The notes below the pieces were generated by a model. It was not told where the DNA came from. It made no database searches and saw only the letters and a list, made by a program, of their open reading frames with translations. Both the position numbers and the translations under genes were made by a program. Of a stretch of DNA of 64,000 bases, positions 1-12,075 are shown piece after piece (within the stretch, counting starts at the first letter, position 1; each line of letters starts with the position of its first letter). This DNA comes from Zhengitettix transpicula (Eukaryota > Arthropoda > Insecta > Orthoptera > Tetrigidae), in the NCBI GenBank assembly GCA_037074705.1, contig CM073592.1:22726629-22790628 (forward strand), read 5' to 3'.

Positions 1-747
1 TTTTTAATTGATGATACGTTAGGATACTACAGATTGTTTACTAATGGGAAAATTGATATTGGACATACGTTCATTGATAAGGGTATGCATGGATCTTTTT
101 GTTTGCCCTATTTAGCAGGCTAGAGACATGGAAACTACACAACGTTTGTTGTAGGTTCGAAGAAGGTCCTTATGGGTTATATGTAATTGGATACTTTTTA
201 TATTCATTAAAACTTATAATGTAAAAATATGTTATAAGCGGGAAAGGGGAACAACTTTGGATTGAGGTGATTGGGAGCCGAGTTGCAGCAGAGTAATTGG
301 ATTTTGTTCAATGTGATTCCATTAAATCGGCGATTGTAATTAATTGACTTCTCCAAGATGCACATTTGTATTTTTACTTTAACTGATTTTTCGGCTACTT
401 TAGAACCGTCTTACTTAAGATTAATAAAATATTTTTTAAGTATCATTTCTGCTTTATTTTCTATTCTATTACAGAATTGTGTGAAACAAATCTAAATACG
501 GCTCACATATATGTTGCTCAAGCAGGTCTTAAATTCACAAAGAAGTGCGAGGAATGATACGGAAACATATTTTACTGACCGATCCATTTATATTTATTTT
601 TAGTATCCATTAATTGTTTATGTATATAATTATCTTTATAAGTTTTGAAGAGGGCATTAGACAATTAATTTATTCACACTAACATCAATAAAAATAAGAG
701 AAATAATTTTAATCTAAGTCTCTTATTAATAAGATAAGTTAAGTAAC
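1..747. other. A+T-rich noncoding stretch, nothing recognised
   Basis: No open frame of note, no repeat found elsewhere in the window and no RNA-gene signature. Confidence 0.6.
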
Positions 748-1255
748 TTTTTTTTTTCGGCAACAGACTACATGAGGGTAATCCATGTAGGGCAACTCCA
801 CTTTAATAGCATAGGAAGGGATTTGAAAGCCGGGATGCGGAAGGGTAGAGGAAGGTAGCCAAGGGTTAACTAGGGCCCCCGGGTTATATTTTAAGGATAC
901 TACCCGGCATTCGCCTAAAGAAATGTAGGAAAAACCCTAGAAAAACCTGCATCAGGTAGTACGGGCATTGGGTACTTGTCCCACGCCCTTCCGATTGCTG
1001 TGGGGACGCAGCATTCCCTTCTCCGATCCTCGACCAGTTTAGGAGGCAGCTGGCCGACTATTCCAATGGGAATAGCGGACAACTCTTACCGTATGCACAA
1101 GGTCTGTGACCCCAAAACATACACCTCTCAGAACAGGCCGAGGTGCCTCGGGCTTGTGGGAACCTTAGTTCAAAAACGGAGAGGAAAAGGCATCCGCAAA
1201 GGTATCTCTCCTACAAGGTTCTGCCTGCGAGAGAACATCCCTCACAGGTAGGTTT
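748..1255 (-). repeat. R1 family, copy A
   Basis: The poly-T run at 748-757 is the A-tail of an element on the minus strand. Its conserved 3' end (CCTGTTGCCCTAAAA-type in other copies) and the body with GTGGGACAAGTACCC, GCCGGGTAG and AAGGGTTAACTAGGG (as read on the plus strand) are shared with five other copies. This copy carries the GGTCGAGG/GGAGAAGGGAATG variant of the middle, as does copy F. Degenerate; no intact protein. Confidence 0.85.
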
Positions 1256-1306
1256 TGACATATTAACTAACATTATAACAGGAATTTTTAAATATTACAT
1301 TCAACA

Positions 1307-1821
1307 TTTTTTTTTAGGGCAATAGGCTACATGAGGGTAATCCACTTAGGGCAACTCCCCTTTAATAGCATAGGAAGGGATTTGAAAGGGGGGATGCGGA
1401 AGGGTAGAGGAAGATAGCCAAGGGTTAACTAGGGCTATATTTTAAGGATCCTACCCGGCATTCGCCTAAAGGAATGCAGGGAAAACCTTAGAAAAACCTG
1501 CATCGGGTAGGTCGGGCATTGGGTACTTGTCCCACGCCCTTCCGATAGCGGGAGAGGAGTTTGCTGTGGGGACGCAGCTTACCCCTCGCCATGCCTTGGC
1601 CTGTTTAGGAGGCAGCTGGCCGACTATTCCAATAGGAATAGCGGACAACTCTTGCCGTATGCCCAAGGTCTGCGACCCCGAAACATACACCTCTCAAAAC
1701 AGACCGAGGTGCCTCGGCATGTGGGAACCTTAGTTCAAAAAAACCAGAGAGATGTGAGAGCATCCCCAAAGGTAGCCCCCGCCAGAGCTCTCTGAGAAGG
1801 TTCACCTCTCAACAATTTAAC
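1307..1821 (-). repeat. R1 family, copy B (longest), head-to-tail with copy A
   Basis: Starts with a poly-T (A-tail) at 1307 and extends about 500 bases. TTCAACA occurs just before the tail (1300-1306) and again at 1822-1828, a possible 7-bp target-site duplication that would define this insertion. The minus strand holds a 74-codon open frame (1466-1690) beginning MYVSGSQTLGIRQEL and ending GFSKVFPAFL, also open in copy C. The family looks like a non-LTR/SINE-type retroelement (A-tail, fixed 3' end, varying 5' ends); its class is not recognised. Confidence 0.85.
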
Positions 1822-1828
1822 TTCAACA

Positions 1829-3379
1829 ACCATTTTATAAACTGAAGAAAGTACAGAAACGCCGTTGAGTTAAATAAAATAATATTAAATGTCGTTATAA
1901 ATGTTGGTATTTTGTTTATCTTAAAAATAAAATATTTAACGACTAGTTATATTTTTGAAATTCACAACTGAACATTTTCATTGTAAAATCTGAGTCTGCG
2001 TACTAACGCAAGCTGACGATGAAGGTTGTTAAAATTGAAAATATATTTACTAGCTAGCTTTTTTTCAACTACAAATATGAAAAACAACGACTGCCACGAA
2101 GGTCATTTTTATGACATTCGAATAATTTTTTATGCAATGTTTAAAAATTTAGGTTAATCCAAATCTATTAGAAATTTAGTTTACTAATAGCACATACACG
2201 ACAAATGTCACGATCTCGCCCGCACATTTTACTCATTTTGAGAGAAATGACACACAAATTAAAATGTGATTCTCGACTCCATGACCTCGGGCTACGGAAA
2301 CCGGCTTGCTGACCACAAAATTACCGGGGGTCTTGCTCCAGCTGCGGGTGTTTGGTCGTGGTGTCCCAGTGCTGGCAAATTTTCCACCCTTCAGCCGGGA
2401 TTGACCACAGACATTGCCCACCAGAGGCAAATGAAATGAATGTGATGAGCGCACAGTGCGTAGGAATGTGGAAGATTTAAACTCACTAGGACCCTGAGTT
2501 ACTGAAAATTGGAAACGAGTTGAAAATGAACACGTGTTATTTTGAAATCGCCAAATGTCGCCCGCCCGCTCGGTGGTAATCGATTTCGAATTCTCAAAAC
2601 TATTTCAGTTTAAATTACGCGGTGTGGGGAACTCTGAAACCAGCACACAAAACAAAACGCTTCGCGTAGTCAGTACAAAGCGGCAGAGTTAAATTAATAC
2701 AAAACCTGTAATTGATACTTTGCAGAGATTGGACAAAATATTAAATTTAATCAACTACAGCGTATTTTCCCCTCCCTATTTTTAGGTTTGTTAAAGTCAC
2801 AGAGCTTCTTTTGAGAACTTCCTGGAAATAAACCAATTTTTCAACCATTACTTGTGTTACTCCAATATTATATTTCTTATTACAATTCAAAATAGGGGCC
2901 AATACGTATATTATTTTAAATGTATCCATTTAAAAAAAATTTTCAAATACTTTTTAAATGAAATGCTTCATTTTGCAATTGTTTCTCTCCTTCGGATATG
3001 GGACTAATTTTCTGCCCTCAAGTTCATAAATATAAATTAATTCAGAACAACCCATTTAAAATCTTTCCTTATACTATTATGAGGAAGCCTCACACGTGGA
3101 TTATCCTTATGTAGCCTATTTAAGCTAAAAAAAAACTCGGTCGTAGTTAAAAACTTCTGATATAGATATATGACGAAAATAAATATATGATAAACGGTTC
3201 AAGAAAAATAAACAATATTATTTAGAAACAAATCAATATTTCGTCTTAGTTGAACTAAACTACCCTTCACTGTTTCAGTACGGTTTTCTTTTTCAAAATG
3301 GGGGAGATTCACTTAATTTGTCTGCACTGCTTAAATTCAGAGTATTTTTAAGTTAGTCTTCTCCTAAAGATATATTGAG
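1829..3379. other. Noncoding, with a G+C-richer patch at 2260-2470
   Basis: Mostly A+T-rich. The patch near 2260-2470 has balanced composition and includes CCGGGG and TGACCACA, but no convincing frame or repeat partner. It could be an old element fragment or a conserved noncoding segment; undecidable here. Confidence 0.4.
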
Positions 3380-4265
3380 TAAATCGTAAAATTCTCTCAT
3401 TTCAGTAAAATTGCGCCCAACCCTTTATTGATTTGTTTCTCGGTGTTATACTTACCCGCATGTCGTAGATAACTTTTTTTTTAAAAAAAACTATTTTCGT
3501 GGAAAAACTTGTAGTATTTCCAATAATAATTCTAATTTCATTAGAGGTCACTTTTACTTTGTAAATTTGACTTTAAGCACAAATATTTGAATTTTTCATT
3601 CACTATGAGAATGAGTAACAGTCGCGATCCACTCTCACTATTTTAAAATGAGTAGAAGGTCCTTCTGTACTAATACTTTTTATTATTAAAGGAATTTATA
3701 GTCCATAATTCTATTAACAATTCGCGACAATGGTATAAAAAGTATAAATTTTTAGCCTTCTTTGAAATACGGTGACGACATTTATTTAATAAATATCACT
3801 AGGGAAGAATCGCCGAATTAGTCTTCACCTATTTTATTCTATTTTTTTTGAGGAATTTATCCATCTTAAAAAATTTACAGAATTCACAAAATTTCTGGAA
3901 AACTCCACGTAACACTTATTTGATTGCTTACTAACTGTTATACTTACCCGCATCTCACATTCTTTTAAAGAAAGTAGTTGTTTGGGTATAACGCGTAGTA
4001 TTTCCAATATTTATTCCAATTATATCCGATGATAGTTTCTATTCTTAAACATGGTTTAACGTATAAACACTTGGATTTTGCATTCTCTCTGAGAATAACA
4101 TCCTCGAGCCGCTCCCCTATTTTATAATACTAAATAGCCCTGCTTTACTAATTTGTAACGCATTAAAAAATTGTATAGTCGACAATCAGCCGTAAAAATG
4201 ATCTAAAAAGTAGCATTCTTAGTCTTTTTTAAACTTTAAAATTCAGAGACTTCTTATAAATTATT
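3380..4265. repeat. Diverged tandem duplication, period about 492 bp
   Basis: The 17-mer GTTATACTTACCCGCAT occurs at 3445-3461 and again at 3937-3953. Both are followed at matching spacing by GTAGTATTTCCAATA, then by a CATTC...GAGAAT hairpin region, then by further alignable sequence. The copies are heavily diverged outside these words. On the minus strand the shared word reads as a near-perfect splice donor, GGTAAGTAT. Confidence 0.7.
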
Positions 4266-5849
4266 TAACACATCTCATAGTTTGCTCTACTGTACATCCA
4301 TACATTTTAAAAATATCTGTCAGCTGAACATTTCTATTTTACAATTAGTATATATTGAAATCAACAATATTTGAGAAATAGATATGGATGTAGGTTGAGC
4401 CTTTTCATTCCAGCAATGAAATTATTTTAGGACTTGACTGTACCGAAGACACAAGTGTTCGGTTAAACTTCACAGCCTCCGAGTTCCACGACTTGAGTCG
4501 AACAGGATCAAGAATCTAGATAATGGAGATGAGAGAATCAGAGTAATTCTGAAGGCTCAAAGAGTCACGGGAGCGTAACGGAGAAGGAGACTGAAATCAT
4601 TTGAGGTTTTCTGAACACGAAGACACGCTAAGTCGGTGTCCATCAAACATTTGGTCCTCAGAGGGTTGAATGGGAAATTAGGAAAAATTACGATTCGGAG
4701 GATTCATAAAAGGAATGGTAATTCTAAAACCACAAGACTATTTAATTGGACCGCAATGGGTTGACGAGTGGGTAGGATAAACTATTGTATTGAATCTAAA
4801 CTTTCGAGTCAGTTCCAAAACTATCAACAATTGTTGTTGCATAGGAATAAGTTCCAAAAGTTTTAAATTTTATTTCTCTACCGAGATTTTATGATCATTT
4901 GTGTAACTGCATCAAATTTAATGTTATAAATTGAATTCATTAATTTTAGCAGGTCCTTAAATCTCTTGCAAATAATATTTCTAGATATAGTAATATTTTT
5001 AAACTACTTAAGAATTTTTCCAGACAATACTTTGTGAGACATAAAAACAATCTGTAACCGAAATGTCATTGTACGTAATCAGAACACTAAATTTATTTAT
5101 ATTCTTCTAATTTAGCATATATATTTATATGCATACATTCAAAACAGTATATTTCCAGAAGACTTACAAAAACTGAACGAAACGTCGTTCTGAAAATCAG
5201 AATATTTTTTTATAAATATTAAGTAAAATACATAGTAACGTTTCTAACCTTTTCTTAGTATTTTAATCAGAGGCATATTATTAAAACAAAAATATATATT
5301 GTAATTATTTATAATTTGAATGAAAAAATTTAAGTGAAACAATTTACATCTCCTCCAACAACTTCCATGGTAGAAAATAATATACGTAACTTTTAATGTT
5401 TATAAATAAATATTCTGATTGTTGAAGAATTTTCTAATTATATTTAACATAAGTCAAATATAGTTTCAATCCTGAATTATAATTCTATTGTATTCTTATT
5501 AATATTATTCAGCGAGACTTAAGTGTAGCGTCATAAACTTAATATTATTAATTAGAGTTTATCAAAACATTGTTTCTTATAACTTCAGTACTTTCATGTA
5601 ATGAAGTGTTATGGGGCTAGTGAAACTCATTAAATATTAATCCTAATTATTCTTATAAATTAGGACATTTCTCGAGAAGTGGGTGTAACTCTCGTGGCTT
5701 AGTGTTTTCATGCGTTTAAAGTGGGGGAGAGGTTTTAGTCCTTATTTTTCCTGAACACTAAGCCATGCTCAAAATAGTACAAAAAAATAAATGAGAGATA
5801 AAGGAAAGACCACCGATTCCCCGTGGTTCGGTTCCTGGATGTTTGACGG
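4266..5849. other. A+T-rich noncoding stretch
   Basis: No frame, repeat partner or RNA gene recognised. 4440-4680 is less A+T-rich than its surroundings but has no identifiable content. Confidence 0.5.
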
Positions 5850-6260
5850 TTGCTGAGCACGAAGACACCGGCGGTATCGACATCGTTAGCGGCGTCGTCG
5901 TCACTAAGCTAGTGACGTCACTGCTTCAAGAGGATTGCCTCCTCCCCCGCCCCCTACTACCCCTCCCCAATAACAGGGCGAGTATTTAAACAGTTAGTCA
6001 GCAGGCTAATTAAGGGACCGTAATGAAGCCGGCCGATATCGCGGGCATTAGTTCATCAGCGGGACGAGCCTTTGAAGGGATTACCTGCATCCGATTACCC
6101 ACGGGACGCCACGGACCGGGACAGGACGCCGGGCGTCGCTGCAAGACGTCTTCAGTCGCCATCTTTATTCTTTCATGTGGCGGAGGTTTTATCCCACACA
6201 CAGCCGATTACGCCGAGGCACGTGTCTGTTTTTAAAAAAACGCTAATACCCACAAAGAGA
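5850..6260 (+). promoter_or_regulatory. CpG-rich island with CRE, GC-box and TATA-like motifs
   Basis: In order on the plus strand: palindromic CRE GTGACGTCAC (5912-5921), a CCCCCGCCCCCT GC-box run (5944-5955), TATTTAAA (5983-5990), then CpG-rich sequence to about 6150. This is the arrangement of a promoter with transcription to the right, but no recognisable exon follows; the short frames after it do not look like real protein. It may be an unannotated noncoding promoter or a developmental enhancer upstream of the Runt gene. Confidence 0.4.
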
Positions 6261-6976
6261 CAGAGATGGAAGCTGCTGCAGTTTTGCGACATATTCTTAA
6301 GCTCCTAAAAGGGAGCTTTAAATAATATTTAGGTGCTCAGAAAACGTGACGCAGAGAAGCAAGCTCTCTGTTCCGCCGACGGCTCGCGATTGAAGGTTAA
6401 TTCTGCACACTGGAAAAAAAAAACATCTCCTAGTGTACGTAAACCTGTTTACAGATTATTCCATACGAAAATTAAAAGAACCAAACAAAGTAACATTTCA
6501 AAAGCTGAATTACCACACAGAGAGGAGAATGACCACACGAGAAAGAATTAAACATCAAACTTCGGTTTCCCTTTCAATCGTCAACAACTCTTCTTTGGTC
6601 CATTCATTGTTTCTGTAATTACATTCCTAATATTTCCTTCAGTTTGTTTCAACATCAAGAAATATTCCCTCTTCCATTAATACAATAATGACTAATTTTT
6701 TAACTCAACTGTTAGATTTTGATTACTGAAGTAATTTCAAAAGCGACATTGCTTAAATTTCCTTTCTAAAATCTTACATTATGTATATTTAATTTTATTA
6801 CGTTGTAAATGCTACGTTGTCTTCTTCTATAGTCGCGTAAATAGCGTATAAAAAATGTAAGTCAGATAATTTCCCCCCCCCCCCCATCTTTACTTGAATG
6901 TATTTAAAATACTCGTTCCCATATTAAACATATTTTGAATTAAATTAATAAATCCCTTTAACATAAAAATTTATTA

Positions 6977-7014
<38 letters not shown>

Positions 7015-7425
7015 CCACAAATTGAAAATATTAAACCATAAGAGAGGTCCCTATGATAATTAACAAGCAGTGAAATAAGGCACAGAAATGAGGGACAACA
7101 ATAATTGTTTTAATATGAGGCCTAATGCACAAGATATGGAAAATAAATATTTATTTAAATTTGATATTTTATCCGACCTGTAACAAGAAAATAAATAAAT
7201 ATAATGTCCAGTACCTCAGAAAATGTTTAATACCAAATATATATACTTAAATGGATACATTGACAGTGAAATCAAAACAAATAAAAAATGCAGTGCGAGA
7301 CTTTTATCAAGTGAACGTAATAGATTAAAATGATTAAATATTCTAATATTGTAATAAAAATTTATTCACTAAGGTTGACGTTTATTAGGAACTAAAAATG
7401 CTTAATATAATAGAAAAGAATGGAT
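6261..7425. other. A+T-rich noncoding with a C13 tract and a (TA)n microsatellite
   Basis: Contains C13 at 6873-6885 and (TA)n at 6978-7012. No gene recognised. Confidence 0.6.
6978..7012. repeat. (TA)n microsatellite
   Basis: 35 bases of uninterrupted alternating TA. Confidence 0.95.
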
Positions 7426-7580
7426 AAGAAAGTTAGCCAATTCAGACAAAAAAGTGATAATGTAAATACCACACAACGTTTCTGGGATTCTTGCGCCCTT
7501 TTCTCAGATGTGAAAAAGAACGTAGAGCGACACAACTGCACTCGTCAGTTGAAAAAACTCAAAAGGCTTTTGAGTAAATT
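7426..7580 (-). repeat. R2 family copy
   Basis: Shares AAGTGATAATGTAAATACC, CACACAACGTTTCTGG, the CTTGCGCCCTTTTCTCAGATG block and the CAGTTGAAAAAACTCAAAA block with copies near 28.0, 43.6 and 51.9 kb. Read on the minus strand it gives the order TTTTGTCAACTG, then CTGAAGA-like, then GAAACGTTGTGTGG, then TATTATCACTTTT. It is a dispersed repeat of unrecognised class, possibly the 3' end of a retroelement. Confidence 0.75.
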
Positions 7581-10500
7581 TTTTTGGCAGAGTTTCCAAG
7601 ACAGTTATAACCGAAAATTTATTCTCTAGCACTCTGGTTTTTATAGCCGTTTATTGTTGAGTTGGTCGAAAAAGTAGGTCACTAACTAACATATTCAGAC
7701 GAAAAGTATTCGATTCAATCAATAGACTAGCGTAATATTTTCGATCACGGAAAAATTAAGTTAGTTTTATCCAGTAAAATCCGTATAATACGAAAATATA
7801 ATTATTTATATGTTTATATAACAACAAACTTAGTCCTTGGTAAGCGAAGGCTACAGCCCAGGTGCTATAACAAGTTTACTTTATGTACTATCTTACCAAG
7901 GGGGCTTTTAAGCGCAGAGTTTCTTAATGGATAGATTATACGGTAGTAATAACAATAATAATGCGTACTAAAGTAGCGGAACCGTCGGGCTTATGCCATT
8001 ATACGAACTAATTATTTGTTTAGCGAAAAAATAAAAGAACGATAACCACTCTTCTCACGGAGATTGGTATCTGTTACGGCATTACGTAATCTCAATTTCC
8101 CGTTGGTCATCACTTCCACGGATACGGAATGTAAATGTGGAGCGTCCGATGTGTTATTACCTCCCCCTGGGACTGGGAAGACCACTTACAGGTAAATTGC
8201 GACATGCTTTCTGATCAGGAGCTACAGAACGTCTTTCTTTTAGAGCTCATCGAGCTGTGGTTTGACAGACATCGTTTCTGGTTAGCAGGAGGAATAGCTT
8301 AATTCAATTAATGGAAGCACACAGGTTTCATCTCTCGATTATCGCCGTTGCCTTTACTACACAACTTGATAGAAATTTTTGTGGTCTACAAGTTTGTTAA
8401 ATACGCCTCAATTTGTAAGTACCTGGTATCAATTTTCTGATCCATCATTCTATTGCTGACGGTATGCATATATTTTAACTAAAAATATTCTGAGACCCGA
8501 ATTAAAATACATGAAATAGTACAAATAGTATACGTTGCCCTAAAATATAACATAGCTTACTTTCACCTACCAAAAATGACCAGACCTATACATTTAAAGG
8601 AAAAAAGGAGTACATCATTAAGCTCGTCACGTCATAAATGTAACCCATCTTACATAAGCCTTCTTCAGGATTACGATCGTTAGAATCAATGCCCGTAAGT
8701 TATTCTTCCGATGCAGTTTCTAGTGATATGGAAAATCTATTCTTTTTCATTTCTTGCTTAAATTCCTCTCTTGAACCAAGCACCCTTTGTCATGTTAATA
8801 TACTAATGCTTCTTTCCCTAAAACGTCTCATATTTTTAATATTCAGAACAAGTTATGTGTGCAGATATATTTACGACCCGACCATCGTTGACACAAGAGT
8901 CGGATGGTCCCACTCGCGAGCGGAGATTCGAATAGAGAACATAGATCCTTGCTTTCCAATTGAAACTAAATGGTGTTTTGTCTGAAATTTTGCTCTTGTG
9001 TATTAAATGAATAATATATAAATTCGAACCCTTAGCACGTGAAGTTGTTGTAATCTTGGAGGAACCGCGAATATAACTTTTCTGGGAAAGGGAGAATTAT
9101 TCTTTCGTATAAAAGGGTTGTTCGATTAATGACTCTGGTTTGTTAAATACCACCGTGCATCTGCACGACGTTTAAGTCTTTCATATACAGCCATTTGCCG
9201 TGATTTTGATAAATAGCAAGCAACTATTCGCATCAGCAGAAACAACGTTTAATCACAGACACCTGTTAAGGCTGGAGTATATTTTGATGTCTAAAATTTT
9301 TTTGAAGCTCCAAAATTACAGTAAATAGTTAATAAATTAAATATAATACACAATTATATTTTTGATTTTACAAACCATATAATTAAATTGTCTTAAAATA
9401 TTTTACTATATCCTGTAATTTTATGGAATATGGCTCATAAAATCTGGGACTCATTACGCAATATTTGGAGTCTAGCGTCTACGGAACATGATCTAATGTA
9501 AATAACTGTAATTTTTATAGGGCAACAAATATCTGTCTACTTTCACGACCTTTAAAGTTCTGTGATATTAACTTAAGTATTACCCAACCTTACAGTGGTG
9601 TGAATTTTCCATGATTTTGATAATCAAAATATCCCAAAATTATTTAAAATTTAAGGTGGGACATATTTGTGGGTTATTCAGATATATGGACTCTTCGCTT
9701 CTTAGTCCGATATTAAATATGATAATTTAATATAAAAAATCTCACTGAAGAGTCTCTAGCAAAATTATGTTCATCGAGCAAGACATCTTTATCAGTCCGA
9801 TGGACACTAAACCTTCATTTCATTAGAACACTACCAATTAAATGCGGACTGGCGGAGCTTAATAAGCACTTGTATGCCTTAATAGCAGCGTGGAGCGAAA
9901 AGGGTGTCAAGAGCACATCTACAAAGATTGGACTTTATTAAACGGAAACAATTAGGTTAACGCTTGTGTATCTAATTTAGGAATTAATTGAGTCCGTAGG
10001 CTTTGCGTTGTCGGGCGACAGGAAAGAAAGTCGTATAAAATTACGGACAATTACGATTTTTATGGCAGAGTAACTTTATAGTTACCGATTGTCATTTGGA
10101 AATATAGAAAACTTTTTCATTGACGCCGAATTAATTAATTAATTTTCAAATTATTCCTTGAAGTATAAATTTTTTAATGACAAAGGAGAGTCTTTTAAGG
10201 AACATCTGATTAACATTAGCAGAATTAAATTTGTTCTCGTGATAACTACATAAGCATAATATCCTAGTGAAAGTGTTTAGAGACTCAGATTTTTTTTTAT
10301 AAAACCTGAAAAATTATCGACCAGATGATTTATTATTCGCCTTTTAATAAACTACTTAAGGAACTCGAACCATTCGGGCTCCTTTCATTAATTCATTACA
10401 ATTTAATTTTGATGCGTTATTATCCTCTAATACGATTTCTGTCTGCGTTTAGTATTAAAGACCGTTTCAGCCGATGATATAATTTCTCCTTGGAACAAAA

Positions 10501-11930
10501 TGCAAATGAGCGCACATCCTTCATTACGTTTGAATTGAAAAATTACGCGTATAAACAAAACACGACGCACGAAAATTAATGGACCGAAGATGATTAAAAT
10601 TTTTTTTTTCTTTGTTGCGTAACAGACTCCCGACATAAATGGTGAATAAAATGTTTTGAAGGACACTTCCGTACGCAATCATACACGTACATCCATAACT
10701 AAAATTATTACTAATTTTATTAACAATATTTTAAATGTTTAAGCTGTACCGAAACGTCAGCCTTCGCCATTACTATAATTATTATTTTTTCGATACAGTG
10801 AAACGGTTGCAAAATTTTTGTTAAATTTCCTAAATCCATAGCACAGTATACAAAAGGGTGCTCTGTGAACCGTAAAACGTATCCTTCGATCGACGTGTAG
10901 AACCCAGAAATATTCAGGCATCATCAACCCAAAACTTTTCCTACTTAAAAATTCAACATAACATTTTATTTAGGTTTTACACTTAGAAAAAAAAAATGTC
11001 AACCTTGTGGTCTGGCTTTATCTCCTTCCGTAAACTGAGATTAAAGTAGACTTCCTTCCTGCCTACGTGTTGAAATATTTAACATCTTACTTGTACTCCA
11101 AAGCGCATGAATTCACTTTAAATATTTTTTCCACGGTTGTAATTTTTCGTCAATATTTTCATTGTAGAGCAAACTTTAATCTGTGAGGATATTTTTTTAA
11201 TCATACAAAAATTTTAACCTCTGTTTGCTAAATCACCCTTCAATTTCAAGGGACCCTTCAATGAGGTTTAAATAAACCAAACTGATTGCAGCTGACAGTA
11301 CGAAAACGTGTAATATAAATAGTTTGACTAATTCTATAATATGGTGGTTCAAATGCTTTTATATAATTTTTACATCCGTAGTTAAGACAGTACAAGGGAT
11401 TTTTTAAGGTTCAGTAAGAGAGATAATATTAATAATAAGAAAAAATTATTCATATTTAATAAAAAAAATTCTGTCATCTTAATAACACCTGTATGAGAAA
11501 AGTATGTTTTGGTTAGCAGCAGACAAGAAAACACTGACCTAACTGAATCTGGACGAAAACTGTATATAGTTATCTTAAAAAGGAAGGGGAACGTCTTAAT
11601 TATAATGCCCACTAAATATATTATTTCGAGAAGAAATGAGCTAAAGTTGGTTAAGGTTTAAAAAATGATATTATTTGACAGTCTTGAAGAAAAGGATAAA
11701 GTGAATGCCCAGTAAGGTTTATAAAATATATGTGAATGATTTCGTTAACAAGACGATAAAGGAAACCAAATGGAGGAAATAGAATACTCTACATTAAGAA
11801 ACTTCTGTAAGGTGCTATTTATTATATTTACACGTGCTAAGTTGGAAAACAAGGGATGAACAAATTCTGTTATAGGAAGAATATAAGTAAAAAAATAATT
11901 TATTCGAGAGTCTAAATGCGTACATGGCTA
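7581..11930. other. A+T-rich noncoding stretch
   Basis: No gene recognised. A RUNX-type word TGTGGTTT lies at 8257-8264 inside a more complex segment (8040-8290) that could be regulatory. The open frame at 8689-8985 has no recognisable features. Confidence 0.5.
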
Positions 11931-11934
11931 ACAG

Positions 11935-12075
11935 GTGCCGCTTCGTCGCTGCGTTTCGGTTGTGTCGATATTTGCGGCCGAGTGTCGGAGAGAAGGGGGT
12001 AGGAGGGAAAAGGGAGGTTGGATGAGGACGATGGGGTGAGCGGAGGATGGAGTTTGCCAGCAACGGAACAGTCAC
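11935..12075. promoter_or_regulatory. G+C-rich island
   Basis: About 140 bases rich in CpG then in purines (GGGGTAGGAGGGAAAAGGGAGG-like), standing out from A+T-rich flanks. No coding content recognised; candidate regulatory segment only by composition. Confidence 0.3.

Noticed and set aside
3448..3456. ATACTTACC as the 5' end of a U1 snRNA gene
   Set aside because: The match stops after nine bases and nothing downstream resembles U1; the word is better read as a splice donor on the other strand.
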